A stretch of DNA of 64,000 nt from Ixodes scapularis (lineage: Eukaryota > Arthropoda > Arachnida > Ixodida > Ixodidae). This document shows, in pieces, positions 42,101 to 47,774 of the stretch. The notes beneath the pieces are model-generated. The model was not told the origin of the DNA. It saw only the letters and a program-made list of their open reading frames with translations, and did not search any database. Both the position numbers and the translations under genes were made by a program. Each line of letters begins with the position of its first letter. Within the stretch, counting starts at the first letter, position 1. The DNA lies in contig NW_024609884.1 in assembly GCF_016920785.2 (NCBI RefSeq), positions 81,633,346 to 81,697,345 of the forward strand, in the 5' to 3' direction.

Positions 42101-45100
42101 TGCCGAGTGGATTTCTAAATGTTGCGTTTTTTCAAAGCGCCTTTTCTAATGCAACTCAAATGCGTTCATGATGTCTTCTTCATTGTCTGAGAGTGTCCCA
42201 TTACATTCCAACACTCTAATTGTCTTTGAGAGGCCTTACGTCTCTCATCATCGAGAGCACGATGCGAGGGTGTCTCTGAGGACAGGAAACGTCTACACCG
42301 GGACCGTACTAGTGCACCGTATAAACGAATGTGCCCGTATTGCTGTAGCTGACATTTTACGTGAATAATGTATTCTAGAACATACCAGGTGTTTCACACT
42401 CCAACTTGTGAAGCATATATAGGTTTGTCAAAAGTGTAGTTTCTTCCTTCTTTGTATGAAAGAACGCAATGCATGCGCATTCGATTGCTTCGTTCTTAGC
42501 ATCCTGCTTGAAAGAGTCCCACTGAGCAAATATGCCAAATTTCTGATTCCTGGACACGTGATTAAAACATTCGCGGATACGCCTTTGAAAGTCTTGGTTG
42601 TCTAGAATTCTTGTGTTTAGTTTCCATGAAGCCCATTTTGGTCGAGCCTTTCGGTGCGTCTGTTCCGAAACGGATCTTTACAATGCCGTGGTCAGAAAGA
42701 GAAAGCAGTTATATGTGAAAAGAGCCAGCTTGAGACGTAAATGCGATCGAGTCTCGCCTTAGTTGAAGCATGAAGGTGGGTGAATCGGAAAGTAATATTT
42801 TGGGAAGCTCCAAGGTCAAAAAAGGGATAGTCGAATGCAAATGTGTTTAGTATGTCGAAACTGCTATCGGGTCTTGCAGAAGGCACTGACCTGTGTTTTA
42901 TGCTACAGACACGGTTGGGTTGAAATCTCCAAATAAAACAATTTCTTTGTCGATGCTGAGAAATGAGATCAGGCTTTCAAAAAAGAACCGCGCTGTCTAA
43001 TGTCATTATAGGCATATATGCAAATTAATCGCCAGTCACTTAAAAAAAAGAAACAAAAAAAAACGTGCGTCTTCTTTTCCGCGCAACACTCGGAGAGCCA
43101 ATCAGCGCAACTTGCGGAGGCAGCTCAGCGAATGACGATGCCGAAATATATGTTAGACCAAAAATACAGTCCGAGTTGTGACATTAAGCAATGCAAAGCT
43201 TCGTGCTTGCATTGCTTAATGTCACATCAGAGTGTGTTTTTTGGTCTAAACATAGGTTTCGGCATCGCCATTCACTCAGCTGCCTCCTCAAGTTGTGCTG
43301 ATTGGCTCTCCCAGTGTTGTGCGGAAAAGTAGACGCACGGGCTTTTCAAGAGAACTGCCTGAGCGTCTACTTACCCGCGTAACGCTCGAAGAGCCAATCT
43401 CTGCAATCTGCGAAATCAGCTCAGCGAATGATGAGGCGGAACCTTTGCTTAGACCTCAAAATTAGGTCTGCGCTGTTGCATTACGCAATGCAAGCATGAC
43501 GCTTTGCATTGCGTAATGCTGCAGCGCAGACCTCATTTTTAGATCTAAACGGATGTTATGCCTCATCATTCGCCGAGCTGATTTCGTAGATCACAAAGAT
43601 TGGCTCTTGGGCTTTTTTGCGTTTAAGTAGACGCGCTTTGTGAGTTCGAAATTTCGGTTCAGTATCCCTTTAATGTCACATCAGAGTGTGTTTTTTGGTC
43701 TAAACATAGGTTTCGGCATCGCCATTCACTGAGCTGCCTCCTCAAGTTGTGCTGATTGGCTCTCCCAGTGTTGTGCGGAAAAGTAGACGCACGGGCTTTT
43801 TAAGAGGACTGCCTGAGCGTCTACTTACCCGCGTAACGCTCGAAGAGCCAATCTCTGCAATCTGCGAAATCAGCTCAGCGAATGATGAGGCGGAACCTTT
43901 GCTTTGACCTCAAAATTAGGTCTGCGCTGTTGCATTACGCAATGCAAGCATGACGCTTTGCATTGCGTAATGCTGCAGCGCAGACCTCATTTTTAGGTCT
44001 AAACGGATATTATGCCTCATCATTCGCCGAGCTGATTTCGTAGATCACAAAGATTGGCTCTTGGACTTTTTTGCGTTTAAGTAGACGCGCAGACATTTCT
44101 AAGAGTTTACATTCTAAAAAAAAAAAGTTTGTGCGTCTACTTTCACGCACAACACTCGGAGAGCCAATCACCGCAACTTACGGAGGCAGCTCAGCCAATG
44201 ACGCTGCCGAAACATATGTTTAGACCAAAAAAACGCAGTCTGAGTTGTGACATTAAGCAATGTAAAACGTCACGCTTGCATTGCATAATGTCACAACTCA
44301 GACTGCGTTTTTTGGTCTAAACATATCTTTCGGCATCGTCATTCGCTGAGCTGTCTCCGTAAGTTGCGGTGATTGGCTCTCCGAGTGTTGTGCGGGAAAG
44401 CAGACGCACGGGCTTTTTTTAGAGTGTAGGTACCGTATAAAAGAATACCGCAAGATATGAACCTTCCCAATTATGACCGACAGTGTGAGAAAGTGATGAA
44501 TACCCCAAGTTATTCTTCAAAAACAAAAAAAAAGGGAAGAAAACACATCCCGACAAGCCACTAGCATGGCTAACCCATACTTCCTAATTTTAAAGGAAGG
44601 GGTCGAGTGCACGAGCAGTATTCTCGTCAGGCGATATCTTTGTCTCTTGAATAGCAACAAAGTCATGTTCCTTTAAAAAGAGCTTGTAGAATTAGGATTG
44701 TCGTGCACGTGAACACAGTCCTCTGAAGTTGATGGTAGCGAAGCTGAGGGGTCGAGTTGTCAGGAAGGTGTTAGTTAGGGTGGGAGGGCATCTTCATCGT
44801 TCTTCACGTCTAGAGCTTTGGACTGCGACGCCTTGCTGTAGAGGAGCTCTCGCACCGCAGATGGCTGGCGTTTGACCTCGCCTCCCTCGTCGCTCTTGCT
44901 CTCGGCAATAATACCTGAGGCGGAGGGCTGGGCATTATTTGTCGTCGTAGGAGCTGGTCGTTTCACTGATGTTCCACCGGACGTGGTGGCGCGTTCGCGT
45001 CGAGGTATTGCTTGCTGGCATGGTAACTCAGGTGGTGCGTCAAGGGATGGGTACTCGCTATCCGACCAATTTCTCTTCGTTTCCTGTGTCCGACTCAGCT

Positions 45101-47035
45101 GGTGTTGACAGTTCTGGCAGAGTGCTGAGAGACTCCGAATTAGAACTCAGTTCTTTTGGTCGCTGTGTTGACGTTTCCGTTTCGGTCTTTTGTGTCTTGA
45201 TGGGGGAAAAGGCGACATCACCTGTGGCATCAACGACTTCACTGATGTCCATAAGATGGTCGACAACATTGTCTGTTTGGTTTCTGGACTGCCTTAGCTT
45301 GTCTGCGTAGATCGTGACGCACTCACTCGTGGCATGTTCGTAGCGTCGGTACTCGCCGCATCTCGTGGTTCTGCCCTCTCAACGGACGTGGCCAATTTTG
45401 TTACATTGAAGGCACAGCGGTGGTCGACCAGGAACGAGCACCAGGCTTCAACAGCCAAAGATCGTGAGCTGATGCGGGATATTCGTTGCATCCATTCCTT
45501 CTGTAAGTGTTAGCGTCACCGTTTTGTTCAGCGTTTCCATTTGCTTCATACCAGCGCACTTTCGCTTCTCTCGTACAATCAAACGGATCGTGCCAAAAGG
45601 CCCCAGTGCCCCTTCGATTCTCTGGTTTTCCATGTGTACGGGTAACCAGAGAAGTTTCAGTTTCACATCTTTGGTGTCGGAATCAATTATGAGACATCTG
45701 CGTCCCTTTACGGTAAGCTCCATTTTGTTTACAAGCTTGGTTTTAATTAAGGCGTTTGCGCACGTCACCATCCAAACATGGCTCATCTGAAATTGGCCTA
45801 TCCAAATGATATCTTGGGCGTCGACATACGGAGTTCATGCTCAAGTTACCTATGGGGAGAATAGGTAGCACGGTCCGGTATTCATTAGTCATCATTTCAC
45901 TAGTACTGGCCGGAGCCTCAGAGGTTCCCCGGGTGGTGGCCGGTATATTTTCCTTAGAGAACATAAAAAACACGACGGTTCTTATTGGCGTCTTCTTTCT
46001 CCTACTACAGCAGACGACGTAAGTCGGGTCGCTGGCGCAGATATATAAATATACTGCCACCGCTTTTAACCAGCTTCATATCTCTATTATTTTGGTTCAT
46101 ATTTACCTTAGGTGCATGTAGCAGAGCGCGTTGGATAGACTATACTTTACGCAGAGAGAATAAGAACGCTGAAAATTGACGAGGGACAGACACTCACAGT
46201 TCTTTCAACGAGCAACGGCATTTATATGATTTATATACCACTTTGGCCACAAAGAAAATTAAGAGAAGAAAAAAATACTTGAAAAAGACACTAGAAAAAG
46301 ATAAAAATAAAGATAACTGAATTTACCTTTCTGAAAAGGGAGAAGAAAAAAATTCGAAAAGACGTTTTCTATGATAACTCTGGCGCTAAGAATTCCAGCC
46401 CTGGTGTCGATAACAACAACGAGGGCTCTGAAACCTTGTCTGTGGCAGTCATGATCTTAAACACTTCAATTATTTCTCCCCCATACGTGTCCTTGTGTGA
46501 GCCAAGCACTGTAGTGTTTTCATAGCTAGGGGTGCAATCATGGCAGCTGCGGGCGTGCACAACAGTTGTATGGTAAGAGTCGGATGACGCCTTCCTTACA
46601 TCAAGAAAGCAAAGCTGGAGCCTAGGAGGGCGCCAGCGGAAGATCTCGCAGCTAATACTGCGTGTTTCACGCGATCTTTCGGTGTGGGGATAGTTTCTCG
46701 CGCATTTAAACAATTTCATGTAAACAGTATAGAGAAGGAAAGAGAGAATCACGATAAATTTAGCCCTCCCACCCCACTCCCACCACCGTTGCCCCCCCCC
46801 CCCTCCCCCTCCCCTTCCCCTTCCCCTCTCCCGAATGACTGGTTGCGGTAGCGTCGGCTGCGGCTCATCGTAACGTGAAATGAAGTATAACATCTGAACG
46901 CAGATGGGTAGACCCAATCCGTGAACGTGGAAACGTTCGCGGTTTAACAATAAATAATTAACGGATAAATAATAAAAAGCACTCACCACTAACGCCGACT
47001 ACGAGGATCCAGACGACCAGTGCCAGCACGTACAT
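2462..47035 (-). CDS. LCCL + fibronectin III secreted or cell-surface protein (7 exons, 3' partial)
   Basis: Join in minus order: 47035..46987, 23584..23500, 19313..19247, 14928..14777, 10678..10626, 9016..8892, 2645..2462; 715 coding bases give 238 residues plus one base. Seen: a hydrophobic N-terminus (residues 1-17) like a signal peptide. Next comes a Cys-rich LCCL domain (about 23-133; Cys 25, 38, 44, 48, 52, 72, with the IYGTNVY and SSVCKSALH signatures). One FN3 domain follows (about 138-236; Trp158, the tyrosine corner near Tyr210). N-glycosylation sequons lie at Asn85, Asn102 and Asn180. Every junction has GT/AG and phases match throughout. Family knowledge: LCCL domains occur in cochlin, vitrin, CRISPLD, DCBLD and horseshoe-crab factor C, usually extracellular. 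Inference: secreted or membrane adhesion/recognition protein. Further domains must lie beyond the left edge, so membrane anchoring and function are unknown. Confidence 0.82.
3152..3340. repeat. Foldback element
   Basis: CGCTCATTCGCACTGAAAGC with GGATCCGC on the left is mirrored by GCGGATCCGCTTCCAGTGTG and AATGAGCG on the right; the spacer contains a second inverted pair around TGCAATTGCACG. Confidence 0.85.
3395..3520 (+). repeat. Dispersed repeat pair (partner 6690-6815)
   Basis: GTGGCTACCAGCTCAA, CTGTCACGCGACATTCGAG and ACGTGACGTAAGAAAACG have close counterparts at 6720-6805. Confidence 0.65.
3800..3925 (+). repeat. Minisatellite, about 17-bp unit
   Basis: Imperfect direct repeats of GGACATTTCGGTGCA(C/T)G type, six to eight units. 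Confidence 0.75.
4396..4540 (+). repeat. Dispersed inverted pair (partner 38415-38560)
   Basis: CATGTCATGTTTTTTCATCA, CATTCCACGCGTGACGTCA and GGGTTGTTTGAAATT match the reverse complement of the block at 38415-38560. Confidence 0.6.
4870..4945. repeat. GGTTACCGTG palindromic repeat cluster
   Basis: GGTTACCGTGTCACGGTTAC followed by CGTGAACACGGTTACCGTGT: four overlapping GGTTACCGTG/CACGGTAACC-type units. Confidence 0.75.
5933..6116. repeat. Foldback/MITE with GCGTTTGAGAGCGTTTGAG arms
   Basis: Left arm GCGTTTGAGAGCGTTTGAGT with GCGTTGCG; right arm CGCAACGCACTCAAACGCTC with TCAAACGC. About 130 bases lie between the arms. Confidence 0.85.
6297..6352. repeat. Hairpin
   Basis: AATAGTGGATAGACCTCAA is mirrored by TTGAGGTCTACCCACTATCC with a 12-base loop. 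Confidence 0.75.
7158..7400 (+). repeat. Dispersed repeat pair member 1
   Basis: GGAACTCCCGCGAAGGGGGG through GCGCGTCGAACGACG matches 31066-31272; same orientation, both in introns of the LCCL-FN3 gene. Confidence 0.8.
8003..8135 (-). repeat. tRNA-derived SINE, truncated copy
   Basis: Shares the CAATTTAGCCAGTGCAGTA end and the following 100 bases with the 1497 copy; the tRNA-like head is mostly missing. Confidence 0.5.
8505..8715 (+). repeat. Dispersed TTTTCGCGA repeat, copy 1
   Basis: GAGGACCTGATTTTCGCGAA and the following 200 bases match 35070-35280 in the same orientation. Contains several TTCGCGAA palindromes. Lies next to exon 6 of the LCCL-FN3 gene. Confidence 0.85.
8892..9016 (-). 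CDS. LCCL-FN3 gene exon 6: FN3 strands A to C
   Basis: A 125-base exon with acceptor TTGTTTGTAG and donor GTAATT. It enters in phase 1 and leaves in phase 0. It encodes P-x-V-x-G-V-x-D-T-S-A-I-V-S-W and then a negatively charged loop ending in NYWIQYR, the A, B and C strands of a fibronectin type III domain with the conserved Trp158. The other half of the domain is exon 7. Confidence 0.88.
9150..9335 (-). repeat. tRNA-derived SINE, copy 3
   Basis: tRNA-like head with B-box-like CCGGGGTTTAGTCCCC on the minus strand. Contains a small tandem duplication of CCATACACGACCGCG. Confidence 0.5.
10626..10678 (-). CDS. LCCL-FN3 gene exon 5: LCCL end and linker
   Basis: A 53-base exon bounded by acceptor TTTTACTTTCTAG and donor GTGAGT. 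It is too short for ORF finding and was located because exons 4 and 6 require a phase-2-in, phase-1-out exon between them. It satisfies this exactly and adds a beta-strand-like segment (RVYFYFTSP) plus the split Asp136 that starts the FN3 domain. The AT-rich flanks contrast with the coding stretch. Confidence 0.7.
10679..14776. other. Intron 4 of the LCCL-FN3 gene
   Basis: One MITE (10746) and long AT-rich sequence at 12.9-14.2 kb with no gene seen. A weak acceptor/donor pair at 12003-11962 encloses 42 bases, but its frame conflicts with the phase required here. Confidence 0.5.
10746..11012 (-). mobile_element. MITE with ATAGACGCTTT termini, copy 2
   Basis: Reverse-complement relative of 757-1000, with an extra internal segment near 10905-10920. 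Lies just upstream of exon 5 of the LCCL-FN3 gene. Confidence 0.8.
14777..14928 (-). CDS. LCCL-FN3 gene exon 4: LCCL core, second half
   Basis: A 152-base exon with acceptor GTGCCCTCTCGCAG and donor GTGGGT. It enters in phase 0 and leaves in phase 2. It begins with SSVCKSALHDF, matching the family pattern S-S-x-C-x-A-A-x-H, and continues through V-D-V-V-F-R-V-Y to N-G-I-L-S-E-S, which corresponds to the G-x-x-S-x segment near the end of LCCL domains. Two N-glycosylation sequons (Asn85, Asn102) are present. Confidence 0.85.
15960..16660. repeat. ACGTC/GACGT-rich degenerate repeat
   Basis: About 700 bases dominated by GACGTC, CGTCGT and CAACGTCAACG motifs without a fixed period; dozens of ACGT cores. 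CpG is very frequent compared with the AT-rich flanks. No coding frame recognised. Confidence 0.8.
16925..18795 (-). pseudogene. THAP/P-element-like transposase remnant
   Basis: Minus strand. Near 18790-18640 is a THAP-like start (CFAKGYKATDNRSYSATP, then FPMDEPRRQQWLQAV) that has lost its second zinc Cys and shifts frame. Near 17380-16925 are NVFKFWNRIQNNKCVTFVNI, NVKMLVDLLENI and, after a one-base shift, LMMALLDDLRKDNKFQ, resembling the C-terminal region of tick P-type transposases. The middle is not recognisable. Lies in intron 3 of the LCCL-FN3 gene. Confidence 0.5.
19247..19313 (-). CDS. LCCL-FN3 gene exon 3: LCCL core, first half
   Basis: A 67-base exon with acceptor TTTTCTTTGCAG and donor GTATTA. 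It enters in phase 2 and leaves in phase 0. It encodes HCEEAC followed by IYGTNVYAQ, the hallmark LCCL pattern (Cys-x3-Cys, then hydrophobic-Tyr-Gly-Thr-x-Val-Tyr). The motif continues directly into exon 4, 4.3 kb downstream on the same strand. Confidence 0.85.
20076..20391. mobile_element. Palindromic MITE, copy 1
   Basis: Near-perfect 316-base palindrome: starts TACACTCTAAAAAAAGCCCG, centre near GCAATGCAAGCGTGACGTTT, mirrored to the end. Same family as the copies at 20942, 36621, 43034 and 44108. Confidence 0.9.
20942..21258. mobile_element. Palindromic MITE, copy 2
   Basis: Starts TACACTCTAAAAAAAAGC and ends TTTTTTAGAGTGTA. Arms contain CGGAGAGCCAATCACCGCAA and ACATATGTTTAGACC. Only 550 bases from copy 1. 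TA at both ends. Confidence 0.92.
22796..22990. repeat. Foldback element, about 195 bp
   Basis: CCTGCGCGTTACGTCATATG is mirrored by CACGTAACGCGCAGG-type sequence; arms include GATTGGATGCGAGTGCCGC and its complement. Nearly perfect. Confidence 0.88.
23500..23584 (-). CDS. LCCL-FN3 gene exon 2: start of the LCCL domain
   Basis: An 85-base exon between a strong acceptor (TTTTCTTACAG) and a perfect donor (CAG/GTAAGT). It enters in phase 1 and leaves in phase 2. In that frame it is open and Cys-rich (Cys25, Cys38, Cys44), as expected for the first strand of an LCCL domain. One other frame is also open but gives no recognisable domain. The phase-1 entry fits exon 1 and the phase-2 exit fits exon 3. 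Confidence 0.75.
24440..24800 (-). repeat. Diverged 200-bp direct duplication
   Basis: Two copies (about 24445-24560 and 24650-24765) share TAGCTTTGTTTGAAC and (G/A)GGCCTA(G/A)GG(A/G)AAGTTG. On the minus strand both translate to related peptides (HIHFASIVRQFKVQTKL and HIPFASILKHSNVQTKL). Function unknown. Confidence 0.65.
25070..25560 (+). other. GC-rich block with a strong plus-strand splice donor
   Basis: CpG-dense and open in several frames because of composition. CAG/GTAAGT at 25481-25489 is a textbook donor on the plus strand. No plausible partner exon or domain recognised. It could be a retroelement leader or the first exon of an unrecognised plus-strand transcript. Confidence 0.3.
25290..25319. 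repeat. Poly-C tract, 30 bases
   Basis: Uninterrupted C30 in a GC-rich block. Confidence 0.95.
26784..26983. repeat. Foldback element, about 200 bp
   Basis: CCTACCGAAAAATCCGGTAT and AACTTTTCGCTATCCGG are mirrored by CCGGATAGGGAAAGTT and ATACCGGATTTTTCGGTAGG. The centre has ATCTGGA microrepeats. Confidence 0.88.
27690..28930 (-). pseudogene. LTR-retrotransposon Gag-like remnant
   Basis: Minus-strand frames give a capsid-like segment (a tract resembling ESVTAYVENVLRL near 28580), then open 28476-28087 with LPGIRDIIHDVVGDEIRKLL and EEPRVTYATMARRPPP. A CCHC-like zinc knuckle lies in a shifted frame near 27960-27910, followed by a Ser/Arg-rich tail near 27830-27700. Several frameshifts and stops. 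No protease or reverse transcriptase found next to it. Confidence 0.65.
29645..29882 (+). repeat. 118-bp tandem duplication
   Basis: Two adjacent copies beginning ACACCTGTGCTC(C/T)GTGAAAGC (about 29648 and 29766), about 118 bases apart, with close similarity through the following CAGCTT(G/C)AAGGCAG. Confidence 0.85.
29885..30675 (+). other. GC-rich, LTR-like segment
   Basis: High-GC block with long open frames in several phases (a composition effect), ending with an AATAAA signal near 30590 and a pyrimidine/GC-rich tail. It looks like part of a retroelement end or a CpG island. No protein domain recognised; no matching second LTR found. Confidence 0.3.
31066..31272 (+). repeat. Dispersed repeat pair member 2
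   Basis: Partner of 7158-7400, sharing GAAGCGCCATC(C/T)AGATTTTC and CGCGTCGAACGACG with some internal deletions. Confidence 0.8.
32925..34662. repeat. 138-bp satellite array, about 12.5 copies
   Basis: Units recur every 138-139 bases; the landmark GTTAGGG(C/A)GCAAAC recurs at about 32937, 33075, 33213, 33354, 33492, 33630, 33768, 33907, 34044, 34182, 34321, 34459 and 34597. Divergence between units is roughly 5-15% by eye. Because 138 is divisible by three, long shadow frames with a 46-residue period run on the minus strand; I do not regard them as coding. Confidence 0.92.
34663..34765. repeat. Inverted partial satellite unit at the array end
   Basis: AGACCTGTGTCCTTCC followed by CTTTCTTTTTCCCAGTCTCG is the reverse complement of the satellite core (CGAGACTGGGAAAAAGAAAG ... 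ACAGGTCT), so the array closes with a head-to-head piece. Confidence 0.8.
35070..35280 (+). repeat. Dispersed TTTTCGCGA repeat, copy 2
   Basis: GAGGACCTAATTTTC and the following sequence match 8505-8715 at roughly 85% by eye; ends in a poly-A tract. Confidence 0.85.
35350..36110. repeat. Large foldback element, about 750 bp
   Basis: Outer arms near 35385-35465 (GTTTGTACAGGTGAGTT, TCCAGGGGGACA, TTGTAACAATCAGTCGG) pair with 35990-36085. Inner arms near 35585-35640 (GTAGGGGCAG, TTACGGCGTT, CATTTGGACGTGTTTCTA) pair with 35820-35890. Only short frames inside. Confidence 0.82.
36126..36197. repeat. (CA)n(TA)n microsatellite
   Basis: CACACA tract followed by a TATATA tract, about 70 bases in all. 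Confidence 0.95.
36621..36938. mobile_element. Palindromic MITE, copy 3
   Basis: TACACTCTAAAAAAAAGTAT to TTTTTTTAGAGTGTA, with the same arms and centre as the other copies. Confidence 0.92.
37807..37866. repeat. Poly-G (28) and poly-C (16) tracts facing each other
   Basis: G28, a 14-base GC spacer (CCGGGCGCCATGCC), then a C-run: an inverted homopolymer pair able to form a hairpin. Confidence 0.95.
37925..38174. repeat. Foldback element with poly-G/poly-C neighbours
   Basis: CATGGTGAACAGAGCAGCGC at the left is mirrored by GCGCTGTTCTGTTCACCAT at the right; inner arms GACGAGGACAGAGAAAAGG and TTTATACAAAA also pair. Confidence 0.82.
39042..39160 (-). repeat. Inverted repeat flanking the LINE, left member
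   Basis: AAAAGCGGTGGAAGTATATT and TATATATCTGCGCCAG are the reverse complement of 46040-46065; the match extends about 110 bases. Confidence 0.75.
41248..41817 (-). pseudogene. LINE reverse transcriptase fragment
   Basis: Open stretch with RT landmarks: YRPISLCNVDYKSFANNLI, the GDHQT-GIRG-x-I block, VMVQVDSAEAFDRLSQAFLF (the metal-binding Asp block) and VLAYADDIAFFC carrying the YADD catalytic box. The sequence between the last two blocks is altered where the family has R-Q-G-C-P-L-S. It then runs into poly-Lys from an A-tract. Confidence 0.88.
43034..43355. mobile_element. Palindromic MITE, copy 5, degraded
   Basis: Same palindrome family with more changes (lost ends, ACTTAAAAAAAAGAAAC at the left, GGGCTTTTCAAGAGAA at the right). 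Confidence 0.8.
43219..44097 (+). repeat. 454-bp tandem duplication of MITE material
   Basis: The block starting AATGTCACATCAGAGTGTGT at about 43219 is repeated starting at about 43673, covering the right half of copy 5 and the whole related palindrome, with only a few substitutions. A recent segmental duplication. Confidence 0.85.
43356..43640. mobile_element. Related palindromic MITE subfamily
   Basis: A second palindrome of similar architecture but distinct sequence: GCGTCTACTTACCCGCG at the left, centre GCAAGCATGACGCTTTGCATT, GTTTAAGTAGACGCGC at the right. Confidence 0.8.
44108..44428. mobile_element. Palindromic MITE, copy 4, nested in the LINE
   Basis: TACATTCTAAAAAAA to TTTTTTTAGAGTGTA. 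Inserted inside the LINE endonuclease region together with the block at 43034-44100. Confidence 0.9.
44775..45293 (-). pseudogene. LINE ORF1 to ORF2 junction region
   Basis: Ser/Thr/Glu-rich, low-complexity frames (for example ETETSTQRPKELSSNSES) follow the zinc knuckles and end near 44775 just before the endonuclease start. This resembles the variable tail of an ORF1 protein. Frame broken. Confidence 0.5.
45294..45786 (-). pseudogene. LINE ORF1 fragment with zinc knuckles
   Basis: 45786-45448 is open and encodes a basic, beta-rich segment (VKLKLLWLPVHMENQRIEG and TVTLTLTEGMDATNIPHQL). Further downstream in a shifted frame are CLQCNKIGH and a Cys/His continuation, i.e. CCHC zinc knuckles, with an in-frame stop. 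Typical of the nucleic-acid-binding ORF1 of tick LINEs. Confidence 0.7.
46005..46120 (+). repeat. Inverted repeat flanking the LINE, right member
   Basis: CTGGCGCAGATATATAAATA and CCACCGCTTTTAACCAGC match the left member on the other strand. Together they bracket the degraded LINE. Confidence 0.75.
46987..47035 (-). CDS. LCCL-FN3 gene exon 1: signal peptide
   Basis: The ATG at 47035..47033 opens 16 codons plus one base and runs into a consensus donor GTGAGT at 46986..46981 (phase 1). The peptide MYVLALVVWILVVGVS plus the split Ala17 has the hydrophobic core and small-residue ending of a signal peptide, with cleavage predicted after Ala17. A TATA-like box lies about 110 bases upstream. The link to exon 2, 23.4 kb away, rests on phase and on the sensible mature N-terminus it creates. 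Confidence 0.75.
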
Positions 47036-47155
47036 GTCCTAACTGGCTGCCGCGCTGGTGAGGAGAGGATAGCTGGAGACAGTTGGTCTCTCACGGGCGC
47101 CTCGGTATCAGATGAAAATGCAACCCAGTGGAAACGGCTAGAAATGTATATAGGC
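47033..47155 (-). promoter_or_regulatory. Putative core promoter and 5' UTR of the LCCL-FN3 gene
   Basis: On the minus strand a TATATAC box (47152..47146) lies about 111 bases upstream of the ATG. A transcription start about 30 bases below it (near 47120) would give a roughly 85-base 5' UTR with no intervening ATG in the segment next to the start codon. Inference from spacing only; no initiator match is decisive. Confidence 0.4.
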
Positions 47156-47774
47156 TGAAGGGAAGTAGAGTCATCTCGCTCCCGTCCAGTATGTGAGCTG
47201 CCCGTGGGTTGCGAAGACCTTGACTTCCTTCCTTGTAGCGGTCCTTGCTGTTATCTTCGAGGAGTAGACACACAATTGCTGCGGCTGCTTCCTGGTTTTC
47301 GTTCTTTTATTAGATTTCCCGTCGTGGATGCTGTTCATCGATAAGGAATGCGCTAATGAGTCTGAGTCGGCTTGAACTTTCGATTGGATTCAACCCTGGT
47401 TTGGCGAGTCATCGCTCTAAACGAATGCACTGCACACGTCTAGTTTCCCGCAGTCCACGCGGTGGGCTAATCGGTGCGATCCAGGTTCAACGGACAGCCG
47501 CAGTCTTTGAACAACAACACCCCTTTCTAGAATAAACCTCAAAAGCAATGAAAAAGTTGAGTTTATTTACTGGACGGCCAAGCACCAACATGTTTTGGGA
47601 ACTTGTCGAGTATGTGCTGATGCTGCAGTGCAAGCCTATCTACAGATGTGACCAGAAAAAAAGAGAAACCGGACAAACATGTTTTTATATTTTTATTCTA
47701 ACTAAGAAGTTAAAAAAAAACAATGGACAACAATAATATGGTATTTTAATAACCACATTCTCACCAGGTTTTCA

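Larger units (their letters stand above)
39840..45790 (-). pseudogene. Degraded LINE (non-LTR retrotransposon), ORF1 and ORF2
   Basis: Reading on the minus strand, remains appear in the expected order. ORF1 comes first (45790-44775), then the start of the AP-endonuclease (44735-44590). A nested MITE cluster interrupts it (44428-43034), followed by the endonuclease end (42886-42692). The reverse transcriptase is at 41817-41248, post-RT conserved parts at 41200-40749, a Cys-rich C-x2-C zinc motif near 40450-40330 and a C-terminal piece at 40202-39840. Many stops and shifts; no intact product. A poly-A run interrupts the RT reading frame near 41275-41252. Confidence 0.85.
23585..46986. other. 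Intron 1 of the LCCL-FN3 gene, 23.4 kb
   Basis: A typical long first intron, filled by the gag remnant, satellite, foldbacks, MITEs and the LINE. The AT-rich stretches 31.9-32.9 kb and 38.5-39.8 kb hold no recognised feature beyond tRNA-like fragments near 38625 and 39240. Confidence 0.5.
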
